Part shown: in pieces, positions 32,547 through 44,919 of the stretch
Position numbering within the stretch: position 1 is the first letter of the stretch
Layout: each line of letters opens with the position of its first letter
NCBI GenBank assembly: GCA_026413225.1
Contig: CM048552.1
Span: 212,301,553-212,365,552, forward strand
Length of the DNA stretch: 64,000 bases
Origin: Otis tarda
Lineage: Eukaryota; Chordata; Aves; Otidiformes; Otididae
Direction of reading: 5' to 3'
The notes under the pieces: generated by a model
Database searches by the model: none
The model's input: only the letters and a program-made list of their open reading frames with translations
What the model was told of the DNA's origin: nothing
Program-made: the position numbers and the translations under genes

Positions 32547-35500
32547 CACAGACTTTGCTATGCACCTACCAGAGCCACCAGGCCACCAAGCTCAACACAA
32601 GCCCCACCAAAGGATTTGGGTACAAGGACTCCCATTGGGAAGTGGACCTGTTCTTCCCTGGCAGCCCATGCAGAGCAGTTCTCATAGCCTCAGAGAAAAT
32701 CACTCAGAGGAACTCTCCTCTCCCTTTGGAAAGCATCTGCCGTACTCCAAGACCTCAGGTCACTTGAGGGGCACCTCCGAAGGCCACACTTGGCTCAGTG
32801 AGTCAGGTCCTTCATGCAGGTTGGCCACGAAGAACATTTCCTTCTTTTCTGCCTGGGCCAGACACTGTGTTCTTGTTCCAGGATTGATCCCAGATGTGGG
32901 TTAGCATTACAAATACGACTCAGAACCCTCCTTTTCCCCTGCTGCCAAATCCTCCACCCCTAGTCCCTCTTCTCGAGGGATGATTAACACATGCTGCAAT
33001 AAAACTCATCAGTTACTGCTCTTTCCACCCTTCTTTGCTGCAGGTTCAGGTTCCCACATGCTGTTTTCTACCTCTCAGTTTGCAGAACTGTTGCAGGCAG
33101 AAAAATCATTCCCCGCCCATCATATAACTACACTTTCCACCCCCAAAGTATTTTTGCAGATAGCAGCTCCATCTTTTTTTTTTTTTACAACATCCATCTG
33201 AGATTTCACCTTGATTTGGCACTTGGAAAACTGCGGCACGAAAGAGTAAAGCCCGTTTCTCCAAGGGTTTTTGACAGATTAAAGGCAGCTGCAGCATCGC
33301 ATCTCACAAACTGATACCTCCCGTTCTTGCGTTCAGCTTTGCACTGTGGTTTATTCTGTTTAGTTCTGTTCTTTGTATTTAACACCCGGGATAGACGAGC
33401 TTTATGAAGCTAAGAATAAGCAAGGGTTAATGCATTCCACGTCTAACTCCAAGATCTCCCTCCAGGTCTTCTCCTAAGGGGTGAAATTCAGCACAGTGGT
33501 TAGGTATCCTCATGCACCTTTCTTTACATATCCCCTTAGTATCAAAGTTAATTGGCAGCCCGTTTTCTTGAGGTAAAGAGCATCACCTGAGAACGAGCCC
33601 CAGCAAAGCATCTGGGCTTTAAAACACTCTCCAGCACGATCTGGATTTGATTGTCAGGCCATGGAGCCAGGTGCAGGATGAAGCTCCCAACCCCCCAAGG
33701 CTTGAAGGCACCTCACAGCGTCCTTTCGTCCTCGCTGCACTTCCCAGGCGCTTTCTCCATGATGAGGCAAATGGAGCTTTTGCGTCCTCTCTAATAGCCC
33801 GCGAGTCCTGTAGAGTCTGAGCACTTTGCAGGCCGCCTTTATGGGAGGAGAGCGGCTTTATCTTTATGACACTAATGGAAAAACAAGACCTAATGACAGC
33901 TAATCCTGCTCATTTCACTTACAGGGCTACTTTTGGTGCCAAGTAGTGTTTACGCTGTCACTTTGGCTTACCCAGTTCTGCCCTGCAGTGCCCTGCTCCT
34001 CCACACCCCATATAAGTTGGCTTGAGTGAGGGATTGCTGATGGAGCACACCTTGTGATTCACCTCCTGGAGAAACCCATGAGCAGAGAAGAGGATAGTCC
34101 AGGTGCAGGTCTGGTCCACCTTTGGCTGGAGGATGTCTAGGATGCACCTTTGCTGTCTCATGAGCACTGTGATTCCCAACACGTGTGGATGGGTTCATCC
34201 ACCACCCACCACCGTGTTTTCCATTTGCATTTTTAGAGGAACCAACATGAGGAGGACTCAAGGTTTCTTCCCCAAACCCACAGGTTCAGGAAGGGATGAG
34301 CGCTGCATAGGAAGATGAACCAGAGAGTCTTGTTTCTCTGGCCGTGTCCGTGCAGCGTATGGGCTGAATGTTTCCTTTGTGGTTTGGTCTGTGAAGGCTT
34401 GTGTCTAGCCCTTTGCTCTCGTGCCAGGGAGTCCCAGCACTTCCATCCTGGAGCTGTCTCGCTGAGACAAAGGACGTCAGTCTGTGCACAACTTCCCCAG
34501 CTCTCCCCTTTGCCCTTCTGATGGTTTTGTGTTGGAGTGGAGCATGTTTAAGTGGGTCAACAAAGAGGTCATTTTTCCCAGCGCAAAGTACCCTAATAAA
34601 TTAACCAGTGAGGATTTTAATAATACATGAAAGGAGAGAGGTTCGCCGCTGTTGGAAAGGCTTTTCAGCTATTGATGGGGTCAGCAGCTGGGTCGGTGGC
34701 CGTTGGGATTCCAGCAGAGGGAGAAGTGATGGGCTTCGTCCTCCACCGATGAGCATATCTCAACCGTTGGGCCAAAATAGAGCTACCCTCGTTTCAACCC
34801 ACTGACATAAGTGTTGTTAACAGCTTTTCAACATACATCAACAGGCAGACGGAGGAGCTGCTGTGGGGGTGGTGGTGGAGTGGAGTTAGCACCCTCCCTT
34901 CTGTCCATTCCTCTGAAGCCTGAAGCACGTAGGCTTCAAGCTGGGCTTCCAGCTGAGTTTCCAAAAAGATGAGGCTTGTGTGATCAGTCAGGGGGAACAG
35001 CAGACTACTGCAGTGGTGTCTGTCTGCCGCCACTTTTAATGGAATAATTTAAATTTAAGGAGAAAAGGCTAATCCACAAAGGTCACACTGAACGGTCCTG
35101 TTGATCTGGTGGCTTCTCAGCTGTGGTAAAGTGGTTTTCAGCACCTCAGCTGATTTGTTGCCTTGATTTTCAAGAAGTCTTTAAACAAGGCAATCTGTTA
35201 CTGTGTTCCCAGGTTATTTTTCTGCCCTGTTCAGCCAGATTTGTGGGCATTCTTCAGGTCAGAGCAAGAATATCTTATGTAAAGAGCCTGTTCTCACTGC
35301 GTTGTTGGTTGGGCAGGAAATAGAAATGACCAGAAATCCTGTAGCGTCCCAAATATACTATTGCAAGGGCTTCTATAGGTTCTAATTTTTAGAAGACAAT
35401 AGTGACGTGAACACTGCCATTAGGTTGTCATCGAACAGGCCATCTTCTCGTCCGTTTGACTTTCTCATCTCTGTTGGCTAAACCATACTACTGTTTATCA

Positions 35501-37140
35501 AGCAATTTACTGTGTACTTGGGTTCCCAAAGCCAAATAGCCTATTCTGTGCTCAGTAATATCTTCCCCAGGTTCTGCTAGCTGGCAGAAGGCAAAGGCCA
35601 GGGCAGATGCTTGGTTAATAAAGTATCTCAGCATTATGTTGACTGCTGTTCCTGACAGGCCATGATGGACTCTCCCAACGCACAGTTGTACATTATCACA
35701 GCATCCATCAGAACGTAGCCATCTGCCTTCCAGGTGCTACCTTCTGGAGAAGGGCTCTTTCTTCCTGCAAGAAAGCCCAAGACTTCCCTTGGTCTCTTCC
35801 AAATTCAGGGTGAATGGTGTCTGGAGACTGCCTTTCCTAAAGCCTTCTGCCCCAAGCAAAACTCTCAGTGGCCACTTCCCCTTGATTTTTGGAAGAGCTC
35901 CCATCACTGAAGGACCATGGAAAGATTTGAAAATCTGGTATTTGAGGAAAAGTTGAGCAGAGCAGCATGCAAAGTTCCTGCAGGGAAGCTCATGGAAGCA
36001 GCAGTCTTCTCGCTTTTCCACTGAAACGTGGGAAAAGAAGACAACAGCTTTCCAGGTGTGGGGAGAAAGGGATTAGGCTAATCCTGAATAAAGGAGTTAC
36101 TTCCAATCCAGAAGGTAGAAGAAATGTTCAGAAGAGACTCCTTAGGCAGTAAAAGCTCTATGCCCAGCATTTGTCTTGGACCAAATGGTGGAGCCCACAG
36201 TTCTGTTAGTGGCAGGTCAGCTATAGGACAGTGAGGGCAGCCCATACGGCCTTGAGCATGTGGCAAGTGAATTAAAACCTGACAGATCCCAGAAAGATGT
36301 CACTGTCAAATGTGACTTTTCTCCGTGACGTTTTCTAGGGATTAGTTCTAGATCTCAGCATTTCTCTAAGTGAAGCAGATCCGATGGCTCCTGCGGGGAG
36401 AAGCTGCCAGTGGCACAAAGGGTAACGAAACGGTAAATGTCGAAGACAAATTCATCAGATGGGGCAGTCTGGATCACTTGGCAAGCAGAGCCCATTTAAA
36501 AAAAAAAATATGTCAGAACACAGCCCAGTGCAAAATTGTATATTAAACGAGAAGAAATTAAGATTATTCCTATGGAATGGGGCAGGGAATCACCAAATGC
36601 AGGGTTTTCTGGGTTTAGTAGAAAGAAGCTGCACAAGCAGCTTCTGACATGAGTTGAGACTGCAGCAGAAACAGCTACAGTGGCTGATGTCTAAATGAAG
36701 AGGTGAGAGGAGCATTTATTTTTCCTTATATACAGAACTGGCAAAACATATCAGAGTAGGTGGCTACTGATGTCGGTGCCGCAGAGGAATGAAAGGAATA
36801 TGAAATTATTACAAAAAATAGTGTTTAGCACAGAAAATGCTTAGGCTGGCAGCTGGTTGATTTTTTGGAAGAGCTGAGAGGTTGGAGTTCAGAAAAGATT
36901 GTGATATTTTCTCCTCACGAAGGTGCTAAGGATGCTCCAGTCTAGCAGAGAAGGGTGTCACAAGAGCCCTTTGCGAGATGTCAAAGACACAAAGTGACAG
37001 GTTGGAAGCAACCCCCTCCTTGCTTTTTATTTCTGGGGATGGTGGCTAAATAAAAGGACAAATGAGCAGTTACTGGGGTCCATATGGGCATAAATGTGCG
37101 TTTAATTAAGAGCCCGTCATGCAGAAGAAACCAGTTTACG

Positions 37141-37195
37141 ATCATAGGATCACTGAATAATTTGGATTGGAAGGGACCCCAGGAGACCTGAACTG
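37141..37195 (-). repeat. CR1 3' tail fragment
   Basis: ATCATAGGATCACTGAATAA then TTTGGATTGGAAGGGACCCC is a mutated ATCATAGAATCA...GGTTGGAAGGGACC reverse-complement CR1 end. Only about 55 bases long. Confidence 0.75.
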
Positions 37196-38485
37196 CCTGA
37201 ATCTGTGATTCACACAGGTAATGGGGGAACCTGGAGAAAATTTCCTTCTGTAGGCACAGGATTGTGGGACTGGAGGTGTTGTGAGGACTCAACACAGACC
37301 CCAGCCAACTGCTGTCGCTGACAGATGTTTAGGCTACTGGGAACATCTGGAGAGGTGTACCTCACTGTGGCAGGCCTTAAACCAGAAATCTGATTATTTT
37401 AGCTGTCTGCCCTCAACCAAGCTGTGCAGCAAGTGAGAACTGGACCTTTGTGTTCTGCAGATCTGGGACTGTCCCCTGAGTTACCCTCCACTGCCCTCCA
37501 GCCCACAAGCCAAACTGGTGCCGGCCAGGAGGGCAGTGGTCAGAGCTGTGAGCTCGGCACGGCTGATGGAGAGCCTCGGGGAGTGTCTGGATGTGCCTGT
37601 ACCTTCTGTGAGTGTCTCCTGGAAACCAGTAAATCCCTCAGCAGGTTTCAGAGGGGCCTGGCAGCAGGGTGAGATAATTAGGTCTCTATGAGTTTCATCT
37701 AAAAGGTTGAGCTGGGAGAGGAGAGAAATCCTCTTTTAACTGCAGAAAGGCTTTCGTGTGAGCTTACACATTATGAAGCACCAGGGAATCCACGCATTAG
37801 GGCGCCCTTTTAAGCTGCAGGAATGAACCCCAGGTCCCAAAATCAACTAAGCCACGAGAAACCAGCCCACAGGTAAGGGAGTGCCATTGGTGCTGATGTC
37901 CACCATGGAGCTGCCTTTCTCATAGGAGCTTTCAGCTCCATTTTTCACTTTTGCCCACATTTAATGTGTTTGGTCTCACAGCCTCCTGCCTCTCTGTCTT
38001 GCCAAAATACCAACCACATCCGCATTTCCCGGAGCAAAGGCCAGGGCAGCGTGCAAAGCCATGATGGCTGGGCTCTGCCATGAGGGTCGGTGTGGACAAT
38101 GCTGCCTCTCTTGCTCCTTCCAAGCCTGGCACATTTAAACATCTGTGAAGGGTCAAACCCAAGTCCATCTAGTGTTGAATGTTGCACAGCGGTCAGTAAA
38201 CAGACATCTAGGGAAGACTCCCTCCTCCTCCTGGTATTTTCCCTGTTCTCAACAGTTTTCAGTGCGGACCTCCATTGCTACACGTGATGGCTACACTCAG
38301 TAACCTTTGGGGGATTTTGTTTCCGTGATCTTGTTCAGTTTCCACTTGGGGCCAGCTAAACTCGAAGCCTCCAGAACATCCTTCACCAAGGAGTCCCATG
38401 AGTTGTTTCTATGTTGCTCAAAGGGAAGCCTCCACTGCTATGGATCTGAGTAGCCCTGGCTGGCTTAGCTCTCTTCTTCTCTCTA
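37196..38485. other. Intron sequence, no feature seen
   Basis: Unique-looking. No exon or repeat recognised. Confidence 0.55.
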
Positions 38486-38818
38486 TAACTTCCTGAAGGG
38501 AGGTTGTAGTGAGCTAGGGGTCGGCCTTTTGTCTCGTGTAGACAGTGATAGAACTAGAGGCAATGGTTTCAAGCTGCGCCAGGGGAGATTCAGGCTGGAC
38601 ATTAGGAAATATTACTTCTCGGAAAGGGTAGTCAGGCACTGGAATGCACTGCCCAGGGAGGTGGTGGAGTCACCGACCATGGGGGTGTTCAAGAAACGTT
38701 TGGATGTTGTGTTGAGGGATATGATTTAGCTGAGAAGTATTGGTGATGGTTGGACTGGATGATCTTTTAGGTCTTTTCCAATCTTGATAATTCTGTGATT
38801 CTGTGATTCTGTGATTCT
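38486..38818 (+). repeat. CR1 LINE 3' end, different subfamily
   Basis: AACTTCCTGAAGGGAGGTTG, a C-terminal ORF2 remnant ([20 protein letters not shown]), GGTTGGACTGGATGATCTTT, and three tandem copies of the 8-base unit ending GTGATTCTGTGATTCT. The GATGATCTTTTAGGTCTTTT 3' region differs from the GCAAGGAGCAGGG subfamily, so at least two CR1 lineages are present. Confidence 0.93.
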
Positions 38819-39423
38819 TTCATTCCTCATCTGCCTTGTCCCTTCCAGTCTGGCATCTCGGAGTTGGTGAAGTTTCTCACAGCGTCTGGCACAAAGCGGC
38901 CCAGATTTTGGATAACATCTCATGTCAGGGCTACTGTGCTAATGTTTCCTTGACAAAAAAAAAAAGTTATGGCAGGGAAAGATGAAGGTCCAAATTCTGT
39001 AAAGGCATGAGGATGCCCAATTCCCATGGTATTCCTGGGGATCTGGTGTTATTTTCAGAGAGTTTGTGGGAGTGTGTTGGGGAAGGCTATAAAAAGAGAG
39101 ATTTGAGGGAGTGCATTTCAAGCATACCTGAGCTCTGCAAAACCTTGTAGGATTGGACCCTGTGCCAGTTCCTGTATGTCAAGTGGAAGTTTTGACAGTT
39201 GGGAACAAAACACCCCTTGCCTTGCTCTCAACCAATGTCCCAGTGGTGCAACCACCTTTCTCTCAAAAAGGAATTGGGCACCATGACGCTCAAGAAGTGC
39301 AGTTTTGTCACATCATCTCACTCTTGCAGAGGTTAGTCCAGCTGGATACAGTTACACACTGAGGTAATGGGATAGCTCATTAAAGTGGCTGGGAATTAAC
39401 AAGCTTCGAAGTCTTAAATTAGA
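38819..39423. other. Intron sequence, no feature seen
   Basis: A run at about 38955-38965. Nothing else recognised. Confidence 0.55.
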
Positions 39424-39735
39424 AATCATAGAATCATGGGATGGTTTGGGTTGGAAGGCACCTTCAAAGCCCATCCAGTCCAACCCCCCTGCAAGGAGCA
39501 GGGACATCTCCAACCACATCAGGTTGCTCAGAGCCCCGTCCAGCCTGGCTTGGAATGTTTCCAGGGATGGGGCATCCACCACTTCAACCTGTGTCAGTGT
39601 TCCACCACCCTCAGCGTAAAAAAAAAAATTCCTAATATCTGATCTGAATCTACCTCCCTCTATTTTGAAACCATGACCCCTCATCCTGTCACAACAGGCC
39701 CTGCTGAAGAGTTTATCCCTGTCTTTCCTATAGGC
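39424..39735 (-). repeat. CR1 LINE 3' fragment, about 310 bp
   Basis: AATCATAGAATCATGGGATG, GCAAGGAGCAGGGACATCTC, CACCACCCTCAGCGTAAAAA and CAACAGGCCCTGCTGAAGAG in reverse-complement CR1 order, truncated near TCTTTCCTATAGGCAAG. The CTCTCTGGGCAACCTGGGAC segment is partly deleted. Confidence 0.95.
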
Positions 39736-42231
39736 AAGCCTATCCCAAATATCCTGCCAGAAGCCAGAGAAAGCAGGAGACCAGTCCTTTAGATGATGAG
39801 AGAAACTTCCTGACACTTTACTGTCATCTTCAGCCCCACAATTCCTCCAGCTCATCATCTCAAACCAAACAGGGGATGGTGATTTTTGCTGTGCATAGAG
39901 CCTGTAAGATTATTTTTCTGCACCCTTTAAGTGAAGGGAGCGGCGTGCCAAGGGAAGAGGGAAGCGTCCTGACACACCTCTCATTCCTGCTGTCCACCTC
40001 TATGTCCATCTGTATTTCTGTCCGCCTTCACCTGAGAGATTAAGAACAGAGCAGTTTAATTACGGGATTCACTCCTAGAGCTCTCACGGGTGCCTATCTC
40101 CAAATGATTGAAAGGAAGCCTCAAATTGGATTTCTCAGACTCTTTTCTTGGTTCAAAAGCGTTGTTTTAAATAAGCTTTGCTTTGAAACACAAGCAGCAT
40201 TTGGGATTTGGAAAGGATTCACTGGGTAGGAAACCTGTTTCTTATAGCATGCCTTTCCCCATCTCCCTTTCGGGGCTCATGGATGCTCTGTGGGACAAAA
40301 AAAAAAACAAAACAAAACAAAATGCGATGCCCTTCCTGGAAAATAGCTTACAGCCAAGCCCAAGGCTGGTGAAAGCAAACCTTGTCCTCTCCTGAGCATC
40401 CTCCTGGATGTTATAGAGGGTTGGTAAGAGGTGGCATGGGGCAGGAGAGCAGCCACAACCTCCAGGAGAAGGCAGAGGGGAGATGGGCAGCAATGTGTTT
40501 TTCCCCATGGAGCCCACCATTGGTCTCTCATGGGGTGAAGCATCCCTGCAATGAGTTTTATTTGGGCAGAGACCGACGTACGTTCAGCAAGGAAGTCTGG
40601 TGCAGGATCCATTGCCCCTGCCAGCACCGTGTGTGGCTTTTTTGGGGCAGATCTTTATTCTTGGGGTAGCAATTTGGGGTAGCCCAAAGCTAGGGGTGAG
40701 GGAAGGGAAACCGCTGACGGTGCTGTGGGATTTATTTTGCTCTAGCAGAGGCCAGAAAGCTAGAAAAACTCAGTTATCAAAAAGCCGTGCTTGGAGTCAT
40801 TTATTCGTGCCGCGTTCCCATGTCCAGCCCCTGCTTGCGTAATGGCCGGGAAAGCGCTTATCAGAGCCTGATACCAAAGTCTCAGGAGGGAAAAAAAAAA
40901 TCTCCGAGCAGTTTGGATGTTTCTTCCAGAAACTCAAAGTTAAAAAAGCAAAGTAAACTCCGCTCGCGCTGTTGACGTGCCCGTGTGGCATGGGCTGACT
41001 TGCCCCGGAGGGTTGGGTGGCTCTTGCTCATCTCTGTAGGGTTGAGTGTAGTCGATGGTGGTGGCTGGGTTTTGCCAACAGACTTGGGAAGCACCGGTCT
41101 CGACGTACATTGTGTGAAATTTTTATAACTGTAGTATCACATGCTGGGGCATCCTGTTTGGGTTGTCACAGCCCCTTGTCTGTGTCAGTCTTCAAAGAGG
41201 TGACGAGGTGCAAGCCAGCCCCCGTGGCACTGCACCGACAATGGTGATGGTGGGGGACGAGGACGATGCAGCTTTGTGCTCGGTTCATCCCTCGTGTGGC
41301 AGAGCTGCAGGCTTGTGCCCAGCGAGGTGATATGGCAGTGCCGTCACCCTGCGGCTTGCTCCAGCATCACTTCAGGATGCGGCCAGGGCAGACGCAGGGG
41401 CCAGGAATCACCCTTGGGACCAGCAGTGCCGAAAACAAAGCACCTCGAGGCCAAGGAAGAAAAATCCCTGTAGTGGCCCTGGTTTCTGGATCAGACCCAG
41501 ACTAAATAGTTGGCTGGAGACTCGCTGCCACCCCTTTGGGGCCCTGGGGGTATCGCCTGCAACATTGCTTTTGTAGGATGTGATCCCTTTCGCCGTGCTG
41601 TTTTTCTCGGGCTGGCTGATGGGTGCTTGTGGCAGAGGTGATGGCAGTGTCATCTCGTCCCTTCGTTGGGTGTCCTGCAGATCCCCAGGGAGCCACAGGC
41701 TCTGCCCATCCCCACGCAGGAACACCCATCTGCCTGCACCTCCTTCGGGTGCCGCTCCGGTCCCACCTCAAAGGGTGTGCCGCAGCGGGGCAAGAGGAGA
41801 GATTTCAGCTAGGAATAACAGAGTGGAATATAGAACAGGGCTGAATAGCAGGAAATACTTCCAGATAACAAAATCCATGGCACTGCAGCAGGGACGCAGT
41901 GGAGGCCCCGCACATGGACCCTTCATGGCCAGCCCTGGTGCAGGAGCTGGGTTCCGGTTCACTCCTTCAACCTTCGCACTTTCCCAGCATCTTCCCCCTT
42001 GAAAATGCTCTATGCAGCTTTCAGCAGAATAATTTACCCAGAAAAGGTTGCTTTAGTCAAGGAGAGTTTAAAAAATGCCAATACTGACCTTTCTTACACT
42101 AAATGCTGAGTATGGGTGCACCGGGGAGGGCTGCGCTGGTCCCATCATCAGGTCAACGTATGACAAGTTCAACAATTCTCGCTAGGAGCTGGAACTAATT
42201 ATGGAAAAGTAATTTAGATTTGGGGATAACT
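39736..42231. other. Intron sequence, no gene seen
   Basis: An A-rich run with (CAAAA) units at 40297-40321. GC-rich frames at 41.0-42.0 kb (up to 140 residues) overlap on both strands and have no domain. Confidence 0.5.
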
Positions 42232-42455
42232 GTGGTCAGAAGTGACCTTCAGAGGTCTCCGGACCAATTTCCCGCTCAAAGTGGGGCCAGTTTGAAGTTA
42301 GAGCCAACTCTGGAGGTAAATCTCATTGCTCCTGGTCTTATACAGGAAGGTTTTAAATATCTCCAAGGATGGACATCACCCCATCTTTTCATTTTATGTC
42401 CTGCCACTTATTATGAAGCCTTTTCCTTGCATCTAATGGGACCTTTCCATTGCCT
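42232..42455 (-). repeat. Old CR1 LINE fragment
   Basis: GACCTTCAGAGGTCTCCGGA, GCTCAAAGTGGGGCCAGTTT and AGGTTTTAAATATCTCCAAG GATGG follow the reverse-complement CR1 order (dispersed-copy version CTCCAAGGATGGAGA). The 8-base tail is lost and identity is low. Confidence 0.65.
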
Positions 42456-44709
42456 CTCACGCTCTCCCCGTGCGTCTCCCAGTAGAGTTTGGCTCCGTCC
42501 TCTCTACAGTCTCCAAATAGGAGCACTCCGGGCCCACCCCAGAGTTTCCCCTGTGCCCTTCTTTCTCAGATGGTCACAGCTTGTCTTGTGGTATACATAT
42601 AACCTCACTATTTTGTTTCCCCACCCCATCCTTAATCAAGCGCTCCAGCATCCCAGCAGAAACGCGGTCAGCACCGTCACGTCCCAGAGAGACGTCTTTG
42701 TTTTGCTAAGATTGACCATGCAGCACTGAGCTACTGAAATCTTTCCAACTGGAGAACTCCTGTAAAACAAATACGGAGGGAAATGTTTTCCACATCGTGT
42801 CACTGCTTCGTCACCCATCGCGTTCGCAGAGCGTGAAGGTGGGGAGTGGGTCCTCTAGCGTCCCTTAAGCTCTGAGCCATCCCCAGCCCTTCCTTCCCTG
42901 GTAGCAAATCTGTGATGGCAGGAGCTGTTTTTGAAGCTTATGGGTTTCTTAATGATCTTGCAAATAGGTTTTAGTCTGTGCTTGAGCCTCACCTCCTTAA
43001 AACCCAACCTCAGCCAGCCGTGAGTGATGCTCATGCGGGAAGTTTCGCACCGGCCGTGCTGCCCTGGGGTGGATTTTGCACATATGTGCTCTGAAGCCTA
43101 ATTACACCTCTGACAGTGGGAAAAAAAAAAAAAATTCCAAGAGGGAAGGTCGGTTTGACACAGTTACGCACTGGGCTGGGGTTTTTTTTTCATTGCTATT
43201 CCTTCCCCCGAGCCCCCAGCGAGCCAAGGAAGAGCTGCCTTCTAACCCGTGAGGTTTCCTGCGCCCTGCAAGGTCTCGCCGCTGCAGCGCGGCGTTATTA
43301 ATGCTGCCAATCAAGCCTCCCCCCAAGTGATGCCGCTAATGAACTCACCGTGAACTCAGCCACGGCAGACGCGTGATTAGCGGGGATCAGTCTCCATCCG
43401 TCTGAAGGGCGAGAGGAGCCCGGGCTGGGACCTGTCTGTTCCCAGCATCGTGTCAAATGGTGCTGTGAGCGGGCAGCAGGCAGGGAGAAGGTGCTTGACA
43501 AGCCGTGGAGGAGTCTGGGGGGGCACGAGGGGGTTCAGGGTGCCCCTGTTCGCTCTTGGGCTCAGGGATGTCAGGGTTGGGCAGCCATGGTGGGACCCCA
43601 AGGCACTTTCTGGGGGTGATCAGCCAGCAGCACTGAGCAGGCACAGGGGGTTTCCTTGCTGCTTGCAAATCTTCTTCCAAGCTGCGTTTCCTTTGAGTTA
43701 GCGGTAACACAGGGAGAGGAGAGGCTTTCTTGCATGAATAATGAACTCAGCATCCTTCTGTCCATCAGCAGAGATAAAAAGCCTCCAGGGATGCAGAGGA
43801 AGACAACATTATTATACAGGTCACCAATAGGTTATTCTACAATCCTCCCGTATGGGGCTTCACTCCCTGGTGCTGGCAACACCAGCCACGGAAGGGGTCT
43901 GCAAGGATGGGGTGACTGGGGCAGGGTCAGCCCCGGCGCGGGGTACCACGGTCCAACAGCTACAACTGGCGCTGTTGTTGCGCACGGCAAAAATTATAAC
44001 ACCACTGAGCAAGCCAAGCCACCCGGATCGAGACAACAGCCGGGCTGAGAGTGGCACGTGCTCTCGGGACACCGCCATCGTCTCTATTCTCCTTTCCCAG
44101 GGATGATCCTGTTGGGATGGCTAAAGTGGTCACAGCCAGGAAGGGACAGTGAGATGACACTGTGTCTGAAGGAGCAGAAAGACCTTGCCATGATGTCACG
44201 GTCCTTCTTCCGTGCTCCTGGAGCATGAGCTCCTCTCCATCACTCCGGATGTGCCAGGAGCTGGAGGGCAAATGTGCTTAATGGGATGTGAGACCACTCT
44301 GCAGTGCGGAGTGAAAACTGGGGGGATGTGGGGCGGGGCTGGGCTCAGAAAGTGAGCATGGTGGCATCCCCTCTGGCAGCTGGTGACCGCAATGGCAATG
44401 GCAGGAGCCATCCTGCACCCCGGGCTTCTCTGACTCTCAAATCCAAGACACAAACGCCCGCTTGCCCCCGCTGTGGAGTTTCCTGCTCAAATCGCGCCAT
44501 CCCTGGCGTCATGCTGGTGTGGGAAATTTGCCCGGTGTCACAGCTAGGTCTCTCATCCTCCCTGCCAGCTCAGATTAGATCCTGAGATTTGTGTCAGATC
44601 AGATTTTGGAAGGTTTATTTCACACTGGTGGTGTGCTGCGCTCCCAGGGACAAAGGTGACAGCGGGGGGAAAAAGCAGCAGAGCAGAGAGATTTCCTGGG
44701 AAATATTTA
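42456..44709. other. Intron sequence, no gene seen
   Basis: An A run at about 43121-43134. GC-rich at 43.2-44.5 kb with many overlapping unsupported frames. Confidence 0.5.
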
Positions 44710-44919
44710 TCTTCTCTTCTCTTCTCTTCTCTTCTCTTCTCTTCTCTTCTCTTCTCTTCTCTTCTCTTCTCTTCTCTTCTCTTCTCTTCTCTTCTCTTCT
44801 CTTCTCTTCTCTTCTTCTTCTTCTTCTCTTCTCTTCTCTTCTCTTCTCTTCTCTTCTCTTCTTCTCTTCTCTTCTCTTCTCTTCTCTTCTTCTCTTCTCT
44901 TCTCTTCTCTTCTCTTCTC
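44710..44919. repeat. (TCTTC)n pentanucleotide array, about 210 bp
   Basis: Nearly pure TCTTC units (GAAGA on the other strand), with short register breaks: a TTC run near 44811-44826 and TTCTTC slips near 44860 and 44889. A five-base unit is open in every frame that lacks a stop, which produces long Ser/Leu/Phe or Arg/Glu/Lys pseudo-proteins on the two strands; these are not genes. The polypurine/polypyrimidine mirror symmetry favours triplex DNA. Confidence 0.98.

Larger units (their letters stand above)
31451..37140. other. Intron sequence, no gene seen
   Basis: An A run lies at 31838-31851. Two 28-base near-identical segments are at 31552-31579 and 32519-32546. A homeodomain-type site cluster lies at 33891-33906. 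Frames of 114-124 residues between 32.1 and 32.9 kb show nothing recognisable. Confidence 0.5.
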
